Source: Bernardetia sp963719525 (lineage in GTDB: Bacteria; Bacteroidota; Bacteroidia; Cytophagales; Bernardetiaceae). From it: a DNA stretch of 64,000 nt. Each line of letters opens with the position of its first letter. Within the stretch, counting starts at the first letter, position 1. This document shows, in pieces, positions 47,632-57,144 of the stretch. Below the pieces are notes generated by a model that did no database searches, had not been told where the DNA came from, and was given only the letters and a program-made list of their open reading frames with translations. Made by a program: the position numbers and the translations under genes. The stretch is taken from NCBI GenBank assembly GCA_963719525.1, contig CAVRCG010000004.1:1550001-1614000 (forward strand), in the 5' to 3' direction.

Positions 47632-48087
47632 TTATCCTTTCAACATATCACGAATAATTTTTAAATGGTGTTCGGTATGAACTTCTATAAAACGAATGGC
47701 TTCCTTTTTACTTATATCTCCAAAAATAGGGTGTGGAAAATAACTATTTTTATGCAACCCTTCTACCTTCGAAATTTGGGTTTTCGTTTTGCCCAAAAAC
47801 TCTAAAATAGTTTCTTTTGTAATTTCTTTATCATTCCTAACATCTTTAGGAACTCTTGCTCTTCCTCTAGGAATATATCCAGTAAGCAAAATGAAACTTT
47901 TTTGAATGTTGAATTTTCCCTTAAAATCATTTGGATTCGATTCTTCTAACTGCCAACTGATTCCACGCAAAACACGAAGTGCATGGTCAATTTGCCACCC
48001 AACGGTCGAACTAGAGATTTTAGGATTAGTAACATCCATTTGAGGAAGATAAGATTCAAGTTCAGAAAGCTGTTTTTCGAATAGCAT
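47632..48087 (-). CDS. DinB/DUF1569-like putative metalloenzyme
   Basis: A 151-residue four-helix-bundle protein. STVGWQIDHALRVL near residue 30 and FIEVHTEHHLKIIRDML at the C-terminus supply three His that fit the DinB/YfiT metal site. Related proteins are thiol-dependent transferases; the substrate here is unknown. It has no signal peptide. Its upstream region holds AT-rich short tandem repeats (48090-48200). Confidence 0.7.
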   Translation of the reverse strand: MLFEKQLSELESYLPQMDVTNPKISSSTVGWQIDHALRVLRGISWQLEESNPNDFKGKFNIQKSFILLTGYIPRGRARVPKDVRNDKEITKETILEFLGKTKTQISKVEGLHKNSYFPHPIFGDISKKEAIRFIEVHTEHHLKIIRDMLKG

Positions 48088-48089
48088 AG

Positions 48090-48200
48090 AAAATAAAGTA
48101 AAAAGTATGAAGTCAGAATTAAAAAGTAATGAAATAAAGTAAAAAGTATAAAGTCGGAATTAAAAGTAATGAAAATAAAGTAAAAAGTATGACCTACAAA
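48090..48200. repeat. Degenerate tandem repeat
   Basis: About 50-bp units containing GAAATAAAGTAAAAAGTAT and AAGTCAGAATTAAAAGTAAT, repeated about 2.5 times. A shorter reverse-strand relative (TACTTTTCACTTTAT) lies at about 48262. Confidence 0.65.
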
Positions 48201-48275
48201 AGCAGTAAAGCTAATTAAGAAGTATGAAATATCAGTATTCACTTCTTACATCATACCTCTTACTTTTCACTTTAT

Positions 48276-49550
48276 TTATGTCTTTCTTTTCTTTTTCTTA
48301 GCAGCAGGAAACAAAATATTATTCAAAATAAGTCTATAACCAGGCGATTGTGGATGTAGATTTAAGTCTGTTGGTGCTTCTCCTACATAATGTTGATAAT
48401 CTTCTGGGTCGTGTCCACCATAGAAAGTCCAAGTTCCTTTTCCCATTGTTCCATGGATATAACGAACTTCATTTACAGTTTTGAACTCTCCCATTACCAC
48501 AACATCAGATTTTACCAAATCTTTTCTAAAAGCTGTCGTTTGTCCCATAAAACCTTTTACTTTCGTAACATGATTTTGAGTAAGCATAGTAGGAATAGGA
48601 TCCCATTTTGCAGAAAACTGAAAAAGCTCAAAATAATCGTTCTTTTCTGTGATGCCTGTACGTTGGCGATAGCTGTTATCAATATCAGAATATTCATACT
48701 CAAAAGGATTCATTACTAATTTGAAATCTTTAAAAGCAAATGTATTATCAAATTTTAGCTTTTTGTTAGCTGCTGGATCGGCTGGGTCGCCATCATAGAC
48801 TCTATCACAAATATCGATGCCTTCTGCTGCAAGCGCAATATCATACGTATCGGTTGCCGAACACATCGCAAACATAAATCCACCACCCAAACAGTAGCCT
48901 TGCATTTTCTTTACAACGGCTAATTTTAATTGTGAAACCTTTGCAAAACCATATTTTTTGGCTACTTCTTCATATTCTCTTTGTTGGTCTTGATACCATT
49001 TCTGACCCGAATAACTAGCATAAAACTTTCCATATTGTCCTGTAAAATCTTCGTGGTGCAAGTGCAACCAATCGTATTCTGGGAGTTTATCTTCCATTAC
49101 ATCTTCATCAAAAACAATGTCATACGGAATTTCGGCATACGTCAGAACAAGCGTAACGGCATCGTCCCACGGCTGTTTTGATTTGGGAGAATAAACGGCA
49201 ATTTTTGGTGCAACTTCTAATTTTACAATATCCATATTGACATCAGCTTTTGCAATCTGACTACGAATTTGTGTTGCTTGTGCTTCCGAAATAATTTGAA
49301 AACTCACACCACGAAGTCGCATTTCTTCCTCAAAAGTGCGTGAATAATCAAACATAAAACTACCACCACGGTAATTCAAGAGCCATTCGACAGTCATATC
49401 TTGTTCCAAAACGGCAAAGGCAATTCCATAGGCTTTAAGATGGTTTTTTTGTGTTTCGTCCATCGCAATCATAATCTGATTGGCTTTTACAAGATTAGAA
49501 ACGCAAAGGAAAATTATAAGAAATAAGGATAAAATGATGTTTTTTTTCAT
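48276..49550 (-). CDS. Conserved exported Bacteroidota protein (often labelled asparagine synthetase B)
   Basis: 424 residues from the ATG at 49550, with an N-terminal signal (MKKNIILSLFLIIFLCVSN). The segments MIAMDETQKNHLKAYGIAF, LLNYRGGSFMFDY, KIAVYSPKSKQPWDDAV and YDWLHLHHEDFTGQYG are typical of a conserved Bacteroidota family. That family is often annotated as asparagine synthetase B, although no glutaminase or synthetase motif is visible. GYCLGGGFMFAMCSATD and YGGHDPEDYQHYVG suggest a Cys/His-based, glutamine-amidotransferase-like fold. The exact function is unknown. Family A repeats lie upstream. Confidence 0.65.
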   Translation of the reverse strand: MKKNIILSLFLIIFLCVSNLVKANQIMIAMDETQKNHLKAYGIAFAVLEQDMTVEWLLNYRGGSFMFDYSRTFEEEMRLRGVSFQIISEAQATQIRSQIAKADVNMDIVKLEVAPKIAVYSPKSKQPWDDAVTLVLTYAEIPYDIVFDEDVMEDKLPEYDWLHLHHEDFTGQYGKFYASYSGQKWYQDQQREYEEVAKKYGFAKVSQLKLAVVKKMQGYCLGGGFMFAMCSATDTYDIALAAEGIDICDRVYDGDPADPAANKKLKFDNTFAFKDFKLVMNPFEYEYSDIDNSYRQRTGITEKNDYFELFQFSAKWDPIPTMLTQNHVTKVKGFMGQTTAFRKDLVKSDVVVMGEFKTVNEVRYIHGTMGKGTWTFYGGHDPEDYQHYVGEAPTDLNLHPQSPGYRLILNNILFPAAKKKKRKT

Positions 49551-49576
49551 AATTGGGATTTTATATGTGGTTTCTA

Positions 49577-49697
49577 CCGTCAACGAGGCTTCGCCGTCGT
49601 TGAGGTTTTTTATATTTTGTGCAAAAATTATACTGATTTAGAACTGCTCTTTTCAATTGTTTTTTCTACCGTCAACGAAACTTCGTCGTTGTTGAGG
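49577..49697. repeat. Dispersed palindromic repeat, family A, two copies
   Basis: Copies at 49577-49605 and 49669-49697, both in the same orientation (CCGTCAACGAGGCTTCGCCG then TCGTTGAGG, and a variant). They lie between the divergent genes at 48276 and 49797. Confidence 0.7.
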
Positions 49698-49796
49698 AGT
49701 ATAGGTTTAATTATTCTATTCAAAAATACATTTAATCAGAATAAATATACTTATTTTTTTATATCTTAACGTTTTGAAACTTACTTTCTTAAATTT

Positions 49797-50828
49797 ATGA
49801 ATGAAGAAGAACAATTATTGGTAGAGAAAATAGCCTTTCTTAGATACGAACTGGCTAAATGTGCTGATGCAGGACAAAAATTTTCTATCAATAAAGAACT
49901 TGAGGAAACTGGAAGACGATTAAGAGAAATTCGTAATTCATCTTCTACTGATAATCAAGCAAAACCAAATTCTAATCAAAATAAAATGGGGAAAAAGCCA
50001 CCAAAATCAACAACAGAAAAGAAAATTCCACAAAGTGTGTTTCTTGCTTTAGGAATAAGTTTTATTCTACTAGCATTTGTAATGGCTTTTATTTTTCCCT
50101 GTCCAAAACCTATTCAATACATTGCCATTCGCATCGTTTTTACGCTTGGAGGTGGGTTTTTGGGAGGTTTTATGGCTGGTTTTTTAGAAATACGTACTTC
50201 TTGGCTGACAGCAGCAGGTGGTTTGGCGTTAGCTATTTTATTTTATCTTTGGAATCCTGCTCAAATTGTAACAAATGATTGTAATGAAGTTGTACAAATA
50301 AAAGGAACAGTTTTTATTGATAACAAAACACAAGAAGGAGTTACTGTAAAACTTCAACAAGCGCAAAGAGATAACAAAACGAATAGTTACGGAATTTTTG
50401 AAATGAAAATCAATCAAAATGACCTTAAACCAAAATTAGATTTTACATTTATTTATTCTCAACTTTATATTGATACTGTTTTTACTATTGAAAAAGATAA
50501 AGTAGATTTAACAGATTTGAAATTTTATTTGCTAGAAGGAAAAAAGCCTATTGTAGAAATTAACGAAGACCCAAAACCAACAAATACAAATCAAACAACT
50601 CTTTCAAAACCCAAAATAAATTATCATTCTATCACATTACAGGGCGATTACAAAACGGTAGATTATGTTCTTTTTGATAATAATAAAATTCAACCAAAAA
50701 ATGGAATAGTTAAATTACCAAACCTAAATGAAGATTTCAAAAATGTAAAAATCTACTTTAAAGACATTTCAAAACAGAATTACGATAAAGATATAAACAA
50801 TCAAGTAACTGAAATTGCTATCAATTAA
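49797..50828 (+). CDS. Membrane protein with CarboxypepD_reg-like C-terminal domain
   Basis: A 343-residue protein. The N-terminus is a charged coiled coil (residues 1-75). Three hydrophobic helices follow (SVFLALGISFILLAFVMAF, a Gly-rich second helix, and WLTAAGGLALAILFYLW). The C-terminal half begins with VQIKGTVFIDNKTQEGVTVK and NSYGIFEMKI, the pattern of a peptidase-associated beta-sandwich domain. It precedes the SUMF1/DGR-target gene by about 100 bp on the same strand, with family A repeats between, so co-expression is plausible. Confidence 0.6.
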   Translation: MNEEEQLLVEKIAFLRYELAKCADAGQKFSINKELEETGRRLREIRNSSSTDNQAKPNSNQNKMGKKPPKSTTEKKIPQSVFLALGISFILLAFVMAFIFPCPKPIQYIAIRIVFTLGGGFLGGFMAGFLEIRTSWLTAAGGLALAILFYLWNPAQIVTNDCNEVVQIKGTVFIDNKTQEGVTVKLQQAQRDNKTNSYGIFEMKINQNDLKPKLDFTFIYSQLYIDTVFTIEKDKVDLTDLKFYLLEGKKPIVEINEDPKPTNTNQTTLSKPKINYHSITLQGDYKTVDYVLFDNNKIQPKNGIVKLPNLNEDFKNVKIYFKDISKQNYDKDINNQVTEIAIN

Positions 50829-50832
50829 TTTA

Positions 50833-50910
50833 CCTCAACAACGGCAACGCCTCTTTGACGGTAGATATTTAGGTTTTACTACCGTCGTTAAGACTTCGTC
50901 GTCAACGAGG
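50833..50910. repeat. Dispersed palindromic repeat, family A, two copies
   Basis: Copies at 50833-50861 and 50882-50910 in opposite orientation. The second runs CCGTCGTTAAGACTTCGTCG then TCAACGAGG and lies 22 bp before the SUMF1 gene. Confidence 0.7.
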
Positions 50911-50932
50911 TTTTTCTAAAAAAACAAAAACT

Positions 50933-52855
50933 ATGAAATTCTATTTACTCTTATTTTTATTTTGCTTTTCATTTTTGAGCAAAGCACAACAAACCAAAAA
51001 CCCAAGAAATCCTACTACTACCATTGCAGGGCGTATAATTGACCAAGATGGAAAGCCTTTACCTAATGTTTCATTACAAGCTAGTGGAGGACAGGTTTCG
51101 GTCAAAAGTAAAAATCCAGATGGAGATTTTCGTATTCCTTTGTTGCTTGTTTCTAGTTCTCAAGATATTGCTCTTACGATTATCTTAGATGGATATTACC
51201 TTCCAGAGGTCATTATACCTAATATTCGTATCATAAAAGCAGAAGAAAGAGAAAATTATTTGACAATTCAGCTTATCAAAATTCCTTTACCCACAGAAAA
51301 AAAACGAATTGCCGTTTTGCCTTTTTGTGATGATACAAATGAAATCGAAGATATGCCTTTAATAGATGGTGCTTTTACGGCAGAAGCAGCCAATGCACTT
51401 TCTCAAATAGATAAAGAGAATTTAGATGCTATTCCTCACCCTATTGTTTGGACAGCAATGCAAAGACACAAACTCAAAAAAGGACAATATTGTGATAGAG
51501 ATGAAATCAATAAAATTGCATCTGATATTAATGCAAATGTAGTTTTGATAGGAATGTATCAAAAAGAAACCTTAGGAAATGAAACCTATTGGAGAGTAGC
51601 AGCCTCTTTTTGGGATTTGAAAAACAAACAATCGTTTTGTAGAAATATCAATGAAAAAGCATCTAGTCTTTCCGAACTTCAAAAAATCCTTTATGAAAAA
51701 ATACTAGAGGTTTTGGAAATAGAAATCACAGCAGAAGCAACTGGAATTATAGAAAGTCAGACTACAAAAACGACTGAAAATGAATCTTCTTACACACATG
51801 CATTGAATAGCTCACAATACAACACACAACAAGAACCTCAAAGAGCTAAAAAAGAAGCTAACAAAGCCATAAAACAAGACCAAGACAACTATAAGGCGTA
51901 TGAGCTAAGAGGAGCAGCCGAAGCATCAGCAGGAAACACCGAAGAAGCGCAAAAAGACTATCAAAAAGCACAAGAAAAAGCAGAGAAAAAAGGAATTATA
52001 AAAAGAGTAATTGAGTGGATAAAAGAAAAAGCATCAAACCCAATAGTAAAAAAGACAGACTTACCTACAACAAAAACCCTTTCAAACGGAATAAAACTAA
52101 TATTAGTAGAAGGAGGTAGTTTTATGATGGGAAGTAATGATGGTCAAGATGATGAAAAACCAATACATAAAGTAACCCTAACTGATTATTACATAGGAGA
52201 AACAGAAGTAACAAATGCTCAATATGCTGCTTTTTTGAATGAAAGAAAACCCTCAAAAACAGAACTTGATAAATGGATAAATTTGAATGGTAGTTATGAA
52301 ACTGAAAAGTGTAGAATTTCTCAAAAAGAGAATAGGTATGTAGTTGAAAAAGGCTATGAAAATCACCCTGTTATTTATGTGAGTTGGTACGGTGCAAATG
52401 AATTTTGTATTCATTATGATGTTTTTTTGCCTTCAGAAGCACAGTGGGAATATGCAGCCAGAGGAGGAAATAAAAGCAAAGGTTATAAATATGCAGGAAG
52501 TAATGAACCTGATGAAGTGGCTTGGTATGATGAAAACTCATACGATAAGAGTTCAACTCACAAAGATTATGGAACGCATGAAGTAGCTACCAAAAAACCA
52601 AACGAATTAGGTTTGTATGATATGAGTGGAAATGTACGGGAGTGGTGTCAAGATTATTACGATTCAGAATATTATAGCAAAAACAAAATTTTAACAAATC
52701 CCATAAATAAAATAAAATCTGATAATGTAGTGGTTCGTGGAGGTTCTTGGTACGTCAGTGATGACGTCCTCCGTCTTTCCTATCGTTACTACAGCTTCCC
52801 TAGTAACGTTTTCAATGTCAATGGTTTTCGTGTCGGAGTATTCGTATCACTTTGA
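50933..52855 (+). CDS. Exported SUMF1/C-type-lectin protein with a DGR-like variable C-terminus
   Basis: 640 residues. The order is: signal peptide (MKFYLLLFLFCFSFLSKAQ); CarboxypepD_reg-like domain (IAGRIIDQDGKPLPNVSL); a TolB/CsgG-N-like domain (KKRIAVLPFCDDTN, residues about 122-265); a short TPR-like helix pair (near 300-350); and a C-terminal SUMF1 (formylglycine-generating-enzyme-like) domain with LVEGGSFMMGS, YIGETEVTNAQYAAFL, SEAQWEYAARGG and LYDMSGNVREWCQDYY. The last 35 residues after VVRGGSWY are encoded by unusual codons; see the variable-region entry. SUMF1 domains with a C-lectin fold are typical DGR targets that bind varied ligands. Confidence 0.85.
   Translation: MKFYLLLFLFCFSFLSKAQQTKNPRNPTTTIAGRIIDQDGKPLPNVSLQASGGQVSVKSKNPDGDFRIPLLLVSSSQDIALTIILDGYYLPEVIIPNIRIIKAEERENYLTIQLIKIPLPTEKKRIAVLPFCDDTNEIEDMPLIDGAFTAEAANALSQIDKENLDAIPHPIVWTAMQRHKLKKGQYCDRDEINKIASDINANVVLIGMYQKETLGNETYWRVAASFWDLKNKQSFCRNINEKASSLSELQKILYEKILEVLEIEITAEATGIIESQTTKTTENESSYTHALNSSQYNTQQEPQRAKKEANKAIKQDQDNYKAYELRGAAEASAGNTEEAQKDYQKAQEKAEKKGIIKRVIEWIKEKASNPIVKKTDLPTTKTLSNGIKLILVEGGSFMMGSNDGQDDEKPIHKVTLTDYYIGETEVTNAQYAAFLNERKPSKTELDKWINLNGSYETEKCRISQKENRYVVEKGYENHPVIYVSWYGANEFCIHYDVFLPSEAQWEYAARGGNKSKGYKYAGSNEPDEVAWYDENSYDKSSTHKDYGTHEVATKKPNELGLYDMSGNVREWCQDYYDSEYYSKNKILTNPINKIKSDNVVVRGGSWYVSDDVLRLSYRYYSFPSNVFNVNGFRVGVFVSL
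52733..52855 (+). other. Candidate DGR variable region (VR)
   Basis: From 52751 to 52834, 28 codons in a row end in C or T, 14 of them in C. Only 15 of 84 bases are A, in a genome where A- and T-ending codons dominate. Codons such as TAC, GTC, GAC, CTC, TCC, AGC and TTC appear one after another where the rest of the gene uses AT-rich codons. The segment is framed by VVRGGSW and NGFRVGVF, the usual fixed ends of SUMF1-type VRs. This is what A-directed mutagenesis of AAC/AAT-rich template codons leaves. I see no template repeat or reverse transcriptase in the window. Confidence 0.75.
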
Positions 52856-52872
52856 TTTTTTATTTTTGGGGG

Positions 52873-52900
52873 TTTGGGGGCTTGCCCCCAAAATTTTTTT
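52873..52900 (+). promoter_or_regulatory. GC-rich hairpin just after the VR (DGR-type hairpin or terminator)
   Basis: The 8-bp arms TTTGGGGG and CCCCCAAA with a CTTG loop start 17 bases after the stop codon. DGRs such as that of Bordetella phage BPP-1 need a short GC hairpin at this place for retrohoming. The T8 run after it also allows a terminator, and the two roles are not exclusive. Confidence 0.65.
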
Positions 52901-52913
52901 TGTTTTTGTTTTT

Positions 52914-52944
52914 CCTCTCAACAACGGCATAGCCTCGTTGACGG
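52914..52944. repeat. Dispersed palindromic repeat, family A
   Basis: CCTCTCAACAACGGCATAGC then CTCGTTGACGG, between the SUMF1 gene and the converging Pnkp gene. Confidence 0.65.
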
Positions 52945-52958
52945 TGGTATTATAAAAA

Positions 52959-55592
52959 TCACAAACGAGGATCAACCCCTTCACTTTCCAATGCCAAGAC
53001 ACCAAAAACACATTGATGAATAGTTCTCAAGGGTTCTTTTTTGATAAATCGTTCTAAAGATTCTATTCCTAACGTAAGTTCATCAATTGCTAGTTCTCGT
53101 TTTTTCTTTACAAAACGATTTTTGAGTTGTTCTAAGTTTTCGGCTGTGTCGTATTCTGCACCATAAATAATACGCAAATATTCACTTCCTCTGCATTTTA
53201 TGGCTGGCTAAATGAGTTTTCCTTTGTGTTTGTTTAGATAATCAATCGGTTTTACGACCATTCCTTCTCCTCCTTTTTGAGTAAGAGAAAGCCACCAATC
53301 TATTGCTTTTTGTTTTTCATCTTCGCTATCCAAATCTACAAATAAGTGGTTTGTAACTTGTAGAAAAGTAGGATTTTCTTTGCAAAAACTATCAATTTGG
53401 TCTAAATGCCAGTCGTGTGACTTGTCAAAATAAGTAGAATTATTTGTAGCCAAAATATGAAAAGGCGCAAAAACTAATCCTTCAATTCCGTTGGTTTCTC
53501 TGCAATAATTTCTGTACGATTGAATGTATTTTTGAATTTGAGTTTGACGAGTTTGAAAGGTTTTTTCTATGCCTTCTACTTCCAAACCTCGTTTTTTTGC
53601 TCGTTCTAACGCATCAAGTACACCACTAATTCCCAAACTGGCAGCACTTCCGACGGCTGCGTACTGGCGAATGATAAGTTCTTTTGCTTTTGCACTCCAA
53701 GGCAAGAGTTCGCCATCTAAGCAAACCCATTCTGTATCGTGTCTTTCCCAAAAATTAGATTTTGTCAAAGCTTTCTGAATTTCATCTAAAAAAGCATTTT
53801 CATGAGATTCTTCATTGAAAAAATGTCTTCCTGTACGAGTATAAATAATTCCTTTTGCAGGTTTTGAAAGCCCAAAACGAGAAATAGCAACCTCATCACT
53901 TTTGCAAACAATAGCTAAAGCACGAGAACCCATGTGTTTTTCTTGACAAACTACTTTTCGAATTCCTTTTTTGTGATAATAATCAAAAACTTCTTTCGGA
54001 TGTTCCAAAAAATACTCCAGTTTGCTCGCTTCTGGTGGCGACATGGTTGGTGGAAGATGAATAAGCCATTTCGGGTTTGCAGCAAAACGACTCATTACTT
54101 CCAATGCAGCAGCCGAATTTTGCTCTCTAATAATTACCTTTCCAAAGTTTTGAGTTTGAACAATATACTTCCCTAAAATAGATTCGATACTCAAAACATC
54201 ATCTTGCTGCTGTTGAATAGAAAGCGTATTTTTAGTAGAGTTGGTATCAGAAGGAGAAAAACTATTTCCATTCAATTCCTGTAGTTCTGTTTCCAAAGGT
54301 TTGGCAGGAATTTCATAAATTTCTTTACTCTCCACACTTACCAATTCTTTTTCTGGGTAACGTAAAGCCGTCATTTTTCCACCAAAAACACAACCTGTAT
54401 CAATATTTAGCGTATTGTTTAACCATTCAGCATTTGGAACTGGCGTATGTCCGTAAACAACGGTCGCTTTTCCACGATAATTTTTAGCCCAATTATAACG
54501 AACTGGCAAACCAAATTCATCAATTTCTCCAGTCGTTTCGCCAAACAAACAAAAAGCACGCACCGAAGCAGACGCACGTCCGTGCATATTTTCAGGTAAA
54601 CCAGCGTGAACAACAACCAGTTTTCCATCGTCCAAAACGTAATGCGAAATAAGTGAAGAGAGAAATGATTTTACTTCATCTTTAAAGTTTTCCGTATCTT
54701 CTTCTCTACCATCTTCTTCTAGTTCTTCTAACTGTAAAACCGTTTTTTCAAGTCCGTGATTTAGATTTACATTCTTTCCTAAAAGATATTTTTTGAGTTT
54801 GTCATCGTGATTTCCACATACACAAAAAGCTTTTTTCTCATTTACCATGTCCATTACAAGGCGCAAAACTTCAGGCGATTTGTTTCCTCTATCGGTCAAA
54901 TCTCCTAAGAAAATTACTCTTCTATTTTCAAGATGAGTTACTGAATAATTCCCTGTTTCTTTACGTTCTACTTTATACTCTAGCTTTTCAAGAAGTTCTA
55001 AAAGTTCGTCAAAACAGCCGTGAATATCTCCAATTATATCAAAACTTCCTTTTTCTTCCTGTTTATTATTCCATAATTTTTGCCTAAAAATAGTATATTC
55101 TTCTCTTGGATTTATGCGATGAATATAACTAAAACCTTCAAATTTGAGTGATTTTAAAGACTGTTTGTAATCATTATACTGCTTGTCAATTACTCTTTTT
55201 GGAAAATTTCTATCGATTCGATTTTCGTGTCTTTCTAACAGAACTTTGATAGGATTATCTAAGACAATAGCCACAGCAAGGGCATAGTTATCTTTTGCAA
55301 GCTGAACAAGTTTTTGACGGTCATCTCTGCGAATATTAAGTGCATCGATGACAACTAATTTTCCTAATTCTAATCTCTTCTTTGCCAGAAAATGCACCAC
55401 TTCAAAGGCTTCTTTTGTAACAGATAAATCATTTTCATCGTCTGAAATCAAAGCACGACAGTTGTCTGATGAAATTACTTCAGTAGGCAAAAAATGAGTT
55501 TTGGCAAAAGTGGATTTTCCCGAACTGCTTGCTCCAACAAGCAAAACCAATGAGATTTCTGGAATTTTTAATGTATTTTTCGAATTATTCAT
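52959..55592 (-). CDS. pnkp: Bacterial Pnkp: polynucleotide kinase-phosphatase-ligase, with an in-frame TAG
   Basis: An RNA-repair enzyme of about 877 residues. The N-terminal kinase has GASSSGKSTFAKTHF. The central metallophosphatase has IIGDIHGCFDELLELLE, FLGDLTDRG and CGNHDDKL. The C-terminal ligase-like adenylyltransferase has EKHMGSRALAIV with the nucleotidyl Lys, VCLDGELLPW and GEGMVVKPIDY. A TAG (plus strand 53208-53210) follows KHKGKLI, and the same frame continues with PAIKCRGSEYLRIIYG to VFGVLALESEGVDPRL, the normal family C-terminus. Homologues have a Gln here (LIQPAIKC), so CAG has become TAG. Hen1 lies 102 bp upstream on the same strand. A real stop would remove the last 82 residues. 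Confidence 0.92.
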
Positions 55593-55694
55593 TTTATATT
55601 ATTTCATAAGTAGCCGACATTTTATAATTGTCATAAACTACTCTACTTTTTATATTTTTAAATATTGTTTTTCTGACATTTAGGAAAGTGTCAG

Positions 55695-57062
55695 TTACTT
55701 TTTGAAAATCACAATTTGCGAAGGTGCGCCTACGTTTTCTTTTTCTTCTCCTACAGGAAAAATCTTGAAAGAATAATTATAGGTTTCTGAAACTTTCTGA
55801 CACCACTCTTCAAACTCTTCTCTTGACCATTCGAAACGATGGTCGTCATGTCTGAATTCTTCTGCATGAAGTTTTTCAAAAAGAACATTATATTCCGAAT
55901 TTGGAGTGGAAAGAACAACTGTTTTAGGACGAGCATAACCAAAAATATTTTTCTCAAAAACGGCTAAACGCTCTTCATCAATATGTTCGATGACTTCTAT
56001 AAGCGCAATGGCATCATAATTTAAAAAACGCTCATCTTGATAAGTCAGCGAGCTTTGAAATAAATTTATTTTTTCCTTTATATAAGGAGAAGCCGTATCT
56101 AAATAAAGTTTTTCGTTTGCTCGTTGAAGTTCAGAAAAAGCTACATCAGTTCCTCCAATTTTTTGAAATTGAGAATCTTTCAAAAGTAACTTTAATAATT
56201 TTCCTTCTCCACAACCAACATCTAAAACGCTTGTGGCATTACTATTTTTGAGTAATTGAAATGCTTTTAAAAGTCTTTTTTGATGAAGATTAGGTTCTTT
56301 TTCTTTTTTCTGACTTTTGCCTTCTTCTACATTTTCATCTTGCAAAATATTTAGTTTAGCAGAATAGGTCAGTTCTGGAATGTATTTCAAAAATCGTTTG
56401 ATAATCCATTCTTTATGAGGATGAGAATCTAACCAACCTTTTCCACGTCTTTTGAGTAAATCGATTTCTTGATTTCCAATCCAATAATGGCGTTGGTTGT
56501 CCAAAACCAAAATAAAAACATACAATTGAGAAAGTAATTCTTGTAAAGTTGTCGTCTTTTTGATTGATAAAGTAATCGTTTTACTTTTTCCCCATTCTGT
56601 AAACTGGCTATCTACATCATACTTTTCATACTCAATTTCATAACCCAAAGGCTCAAATAGCTTATTAATCTGGGTTTCATTTTCTGCGTTTATGGCGTGG
56701 AGTTTTACCTCAAAAGGCATTTGAGTTGTAGGTAGTTCTGGGCGAGTATGACAAGTTCCATTGACAGCCGAACCAAACGCTTTTACAAGTGCCGTACTCA
56801 TAAATGAGTTGCTGGTATAAGTTCGGTCGTTTACATAATTTTCTTTCAAAAAACTACGCATTCCTTTTTTGTTTTTCATTACTTCAATCGGATTTATGTC
56901 CAATAAAAGGCAAATCAAACAACGGTTTTCTGTTGCTTCTGGATAAAAAATGTGTGCTTTTCCAAGAGCTAATTTTACTTCCTGAACTTTATCTGGATGT
57001 TTGTGTAACAAGAATCCTAAGTCAGTTGCAGGAATATGTGTAGTTGAGATTTCTAATAACAT
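55695..57062 (-). CDS. hen1: Hen1: 3'-terminal RNA ribose 2'-O-methyltransferase
   Basis: 455 residues. The N-terminal domain, characteristic of bacterial Hen1, activates the Pnkp ligase. The C-terminal methyltransferase has TSVLDVGCGEGKLLKLLL (SAM site), ALIEVIEHIDEERL and FRHDDHRFEWSREEFEEW (metal and catalytic His/Glu). It methylates the 2'-OH at the cleaved RNA end before ligation, which marks repaired tRNA against repeat cleavage by ribotoxins. The gene is intact and precedes pnkp on the same strand, the usual order of this cassette. Confidence 0.95.
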   Translation of the reverse strand: MLLEISTTHIPATDLGFLLHKHPDKVQEVKLALGKAHIFYPEATENRCLICLLLDINPIEVMKNKKGMRSFLKENYVNDRTYTSNSFMSTALVKAFGSAVNGTCHTRPELPTTQMPFEVKLHAINAENETQINKLFEPLGYEIEYEKYDVDSQFTEWGKSKTITLSIKKTTTLQELLSQLYVFILVLDNQRHYWIGNQEIDLLKRRGKGWLDSHPHKEWIIKRFLKYIPELTYSAKLNILQDENVEEGKSQKKEKEPNLHQKRLLKAFQLLKNSNATSVLDVGCGEGKLLKLLLKDSQFQKIGGTDVAFSELQRANEKLYLDTASPYIKEKINLFQSSLTYQDERFLNYDAIALIEVIEHIDEERLAVFEKNIFGYARPKTVVLSTPNSEYNVLFEKLHAEEFRHDDHRFEWSREEFEEWCQKVSETYNYSFKIFPVGEEKENVGAPSQIVIFKK

Positions 57063-57144
57063 AAACTTTTTTAATGATGAGAAAATAGAGCTTCAAAGAA
57101 ATAAGAAACCGTTTTTTATAAAAATAAATTCATTTTTATTAAAA

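Noticed and set aside
52733..52855. Horizontal transfer as the reason for the odd codons
   Set aside because: The shift is confined to about 84 bases inside one domain and affects third positions to C/T only, which fits A-directed mutagenesis better than imported DNA.
52737..52955. 72-codon open frame across the variable region
   Set aside because: Different frame from the SUMF1 protein; it arises from the unusual pyrimidine-rich third positions.
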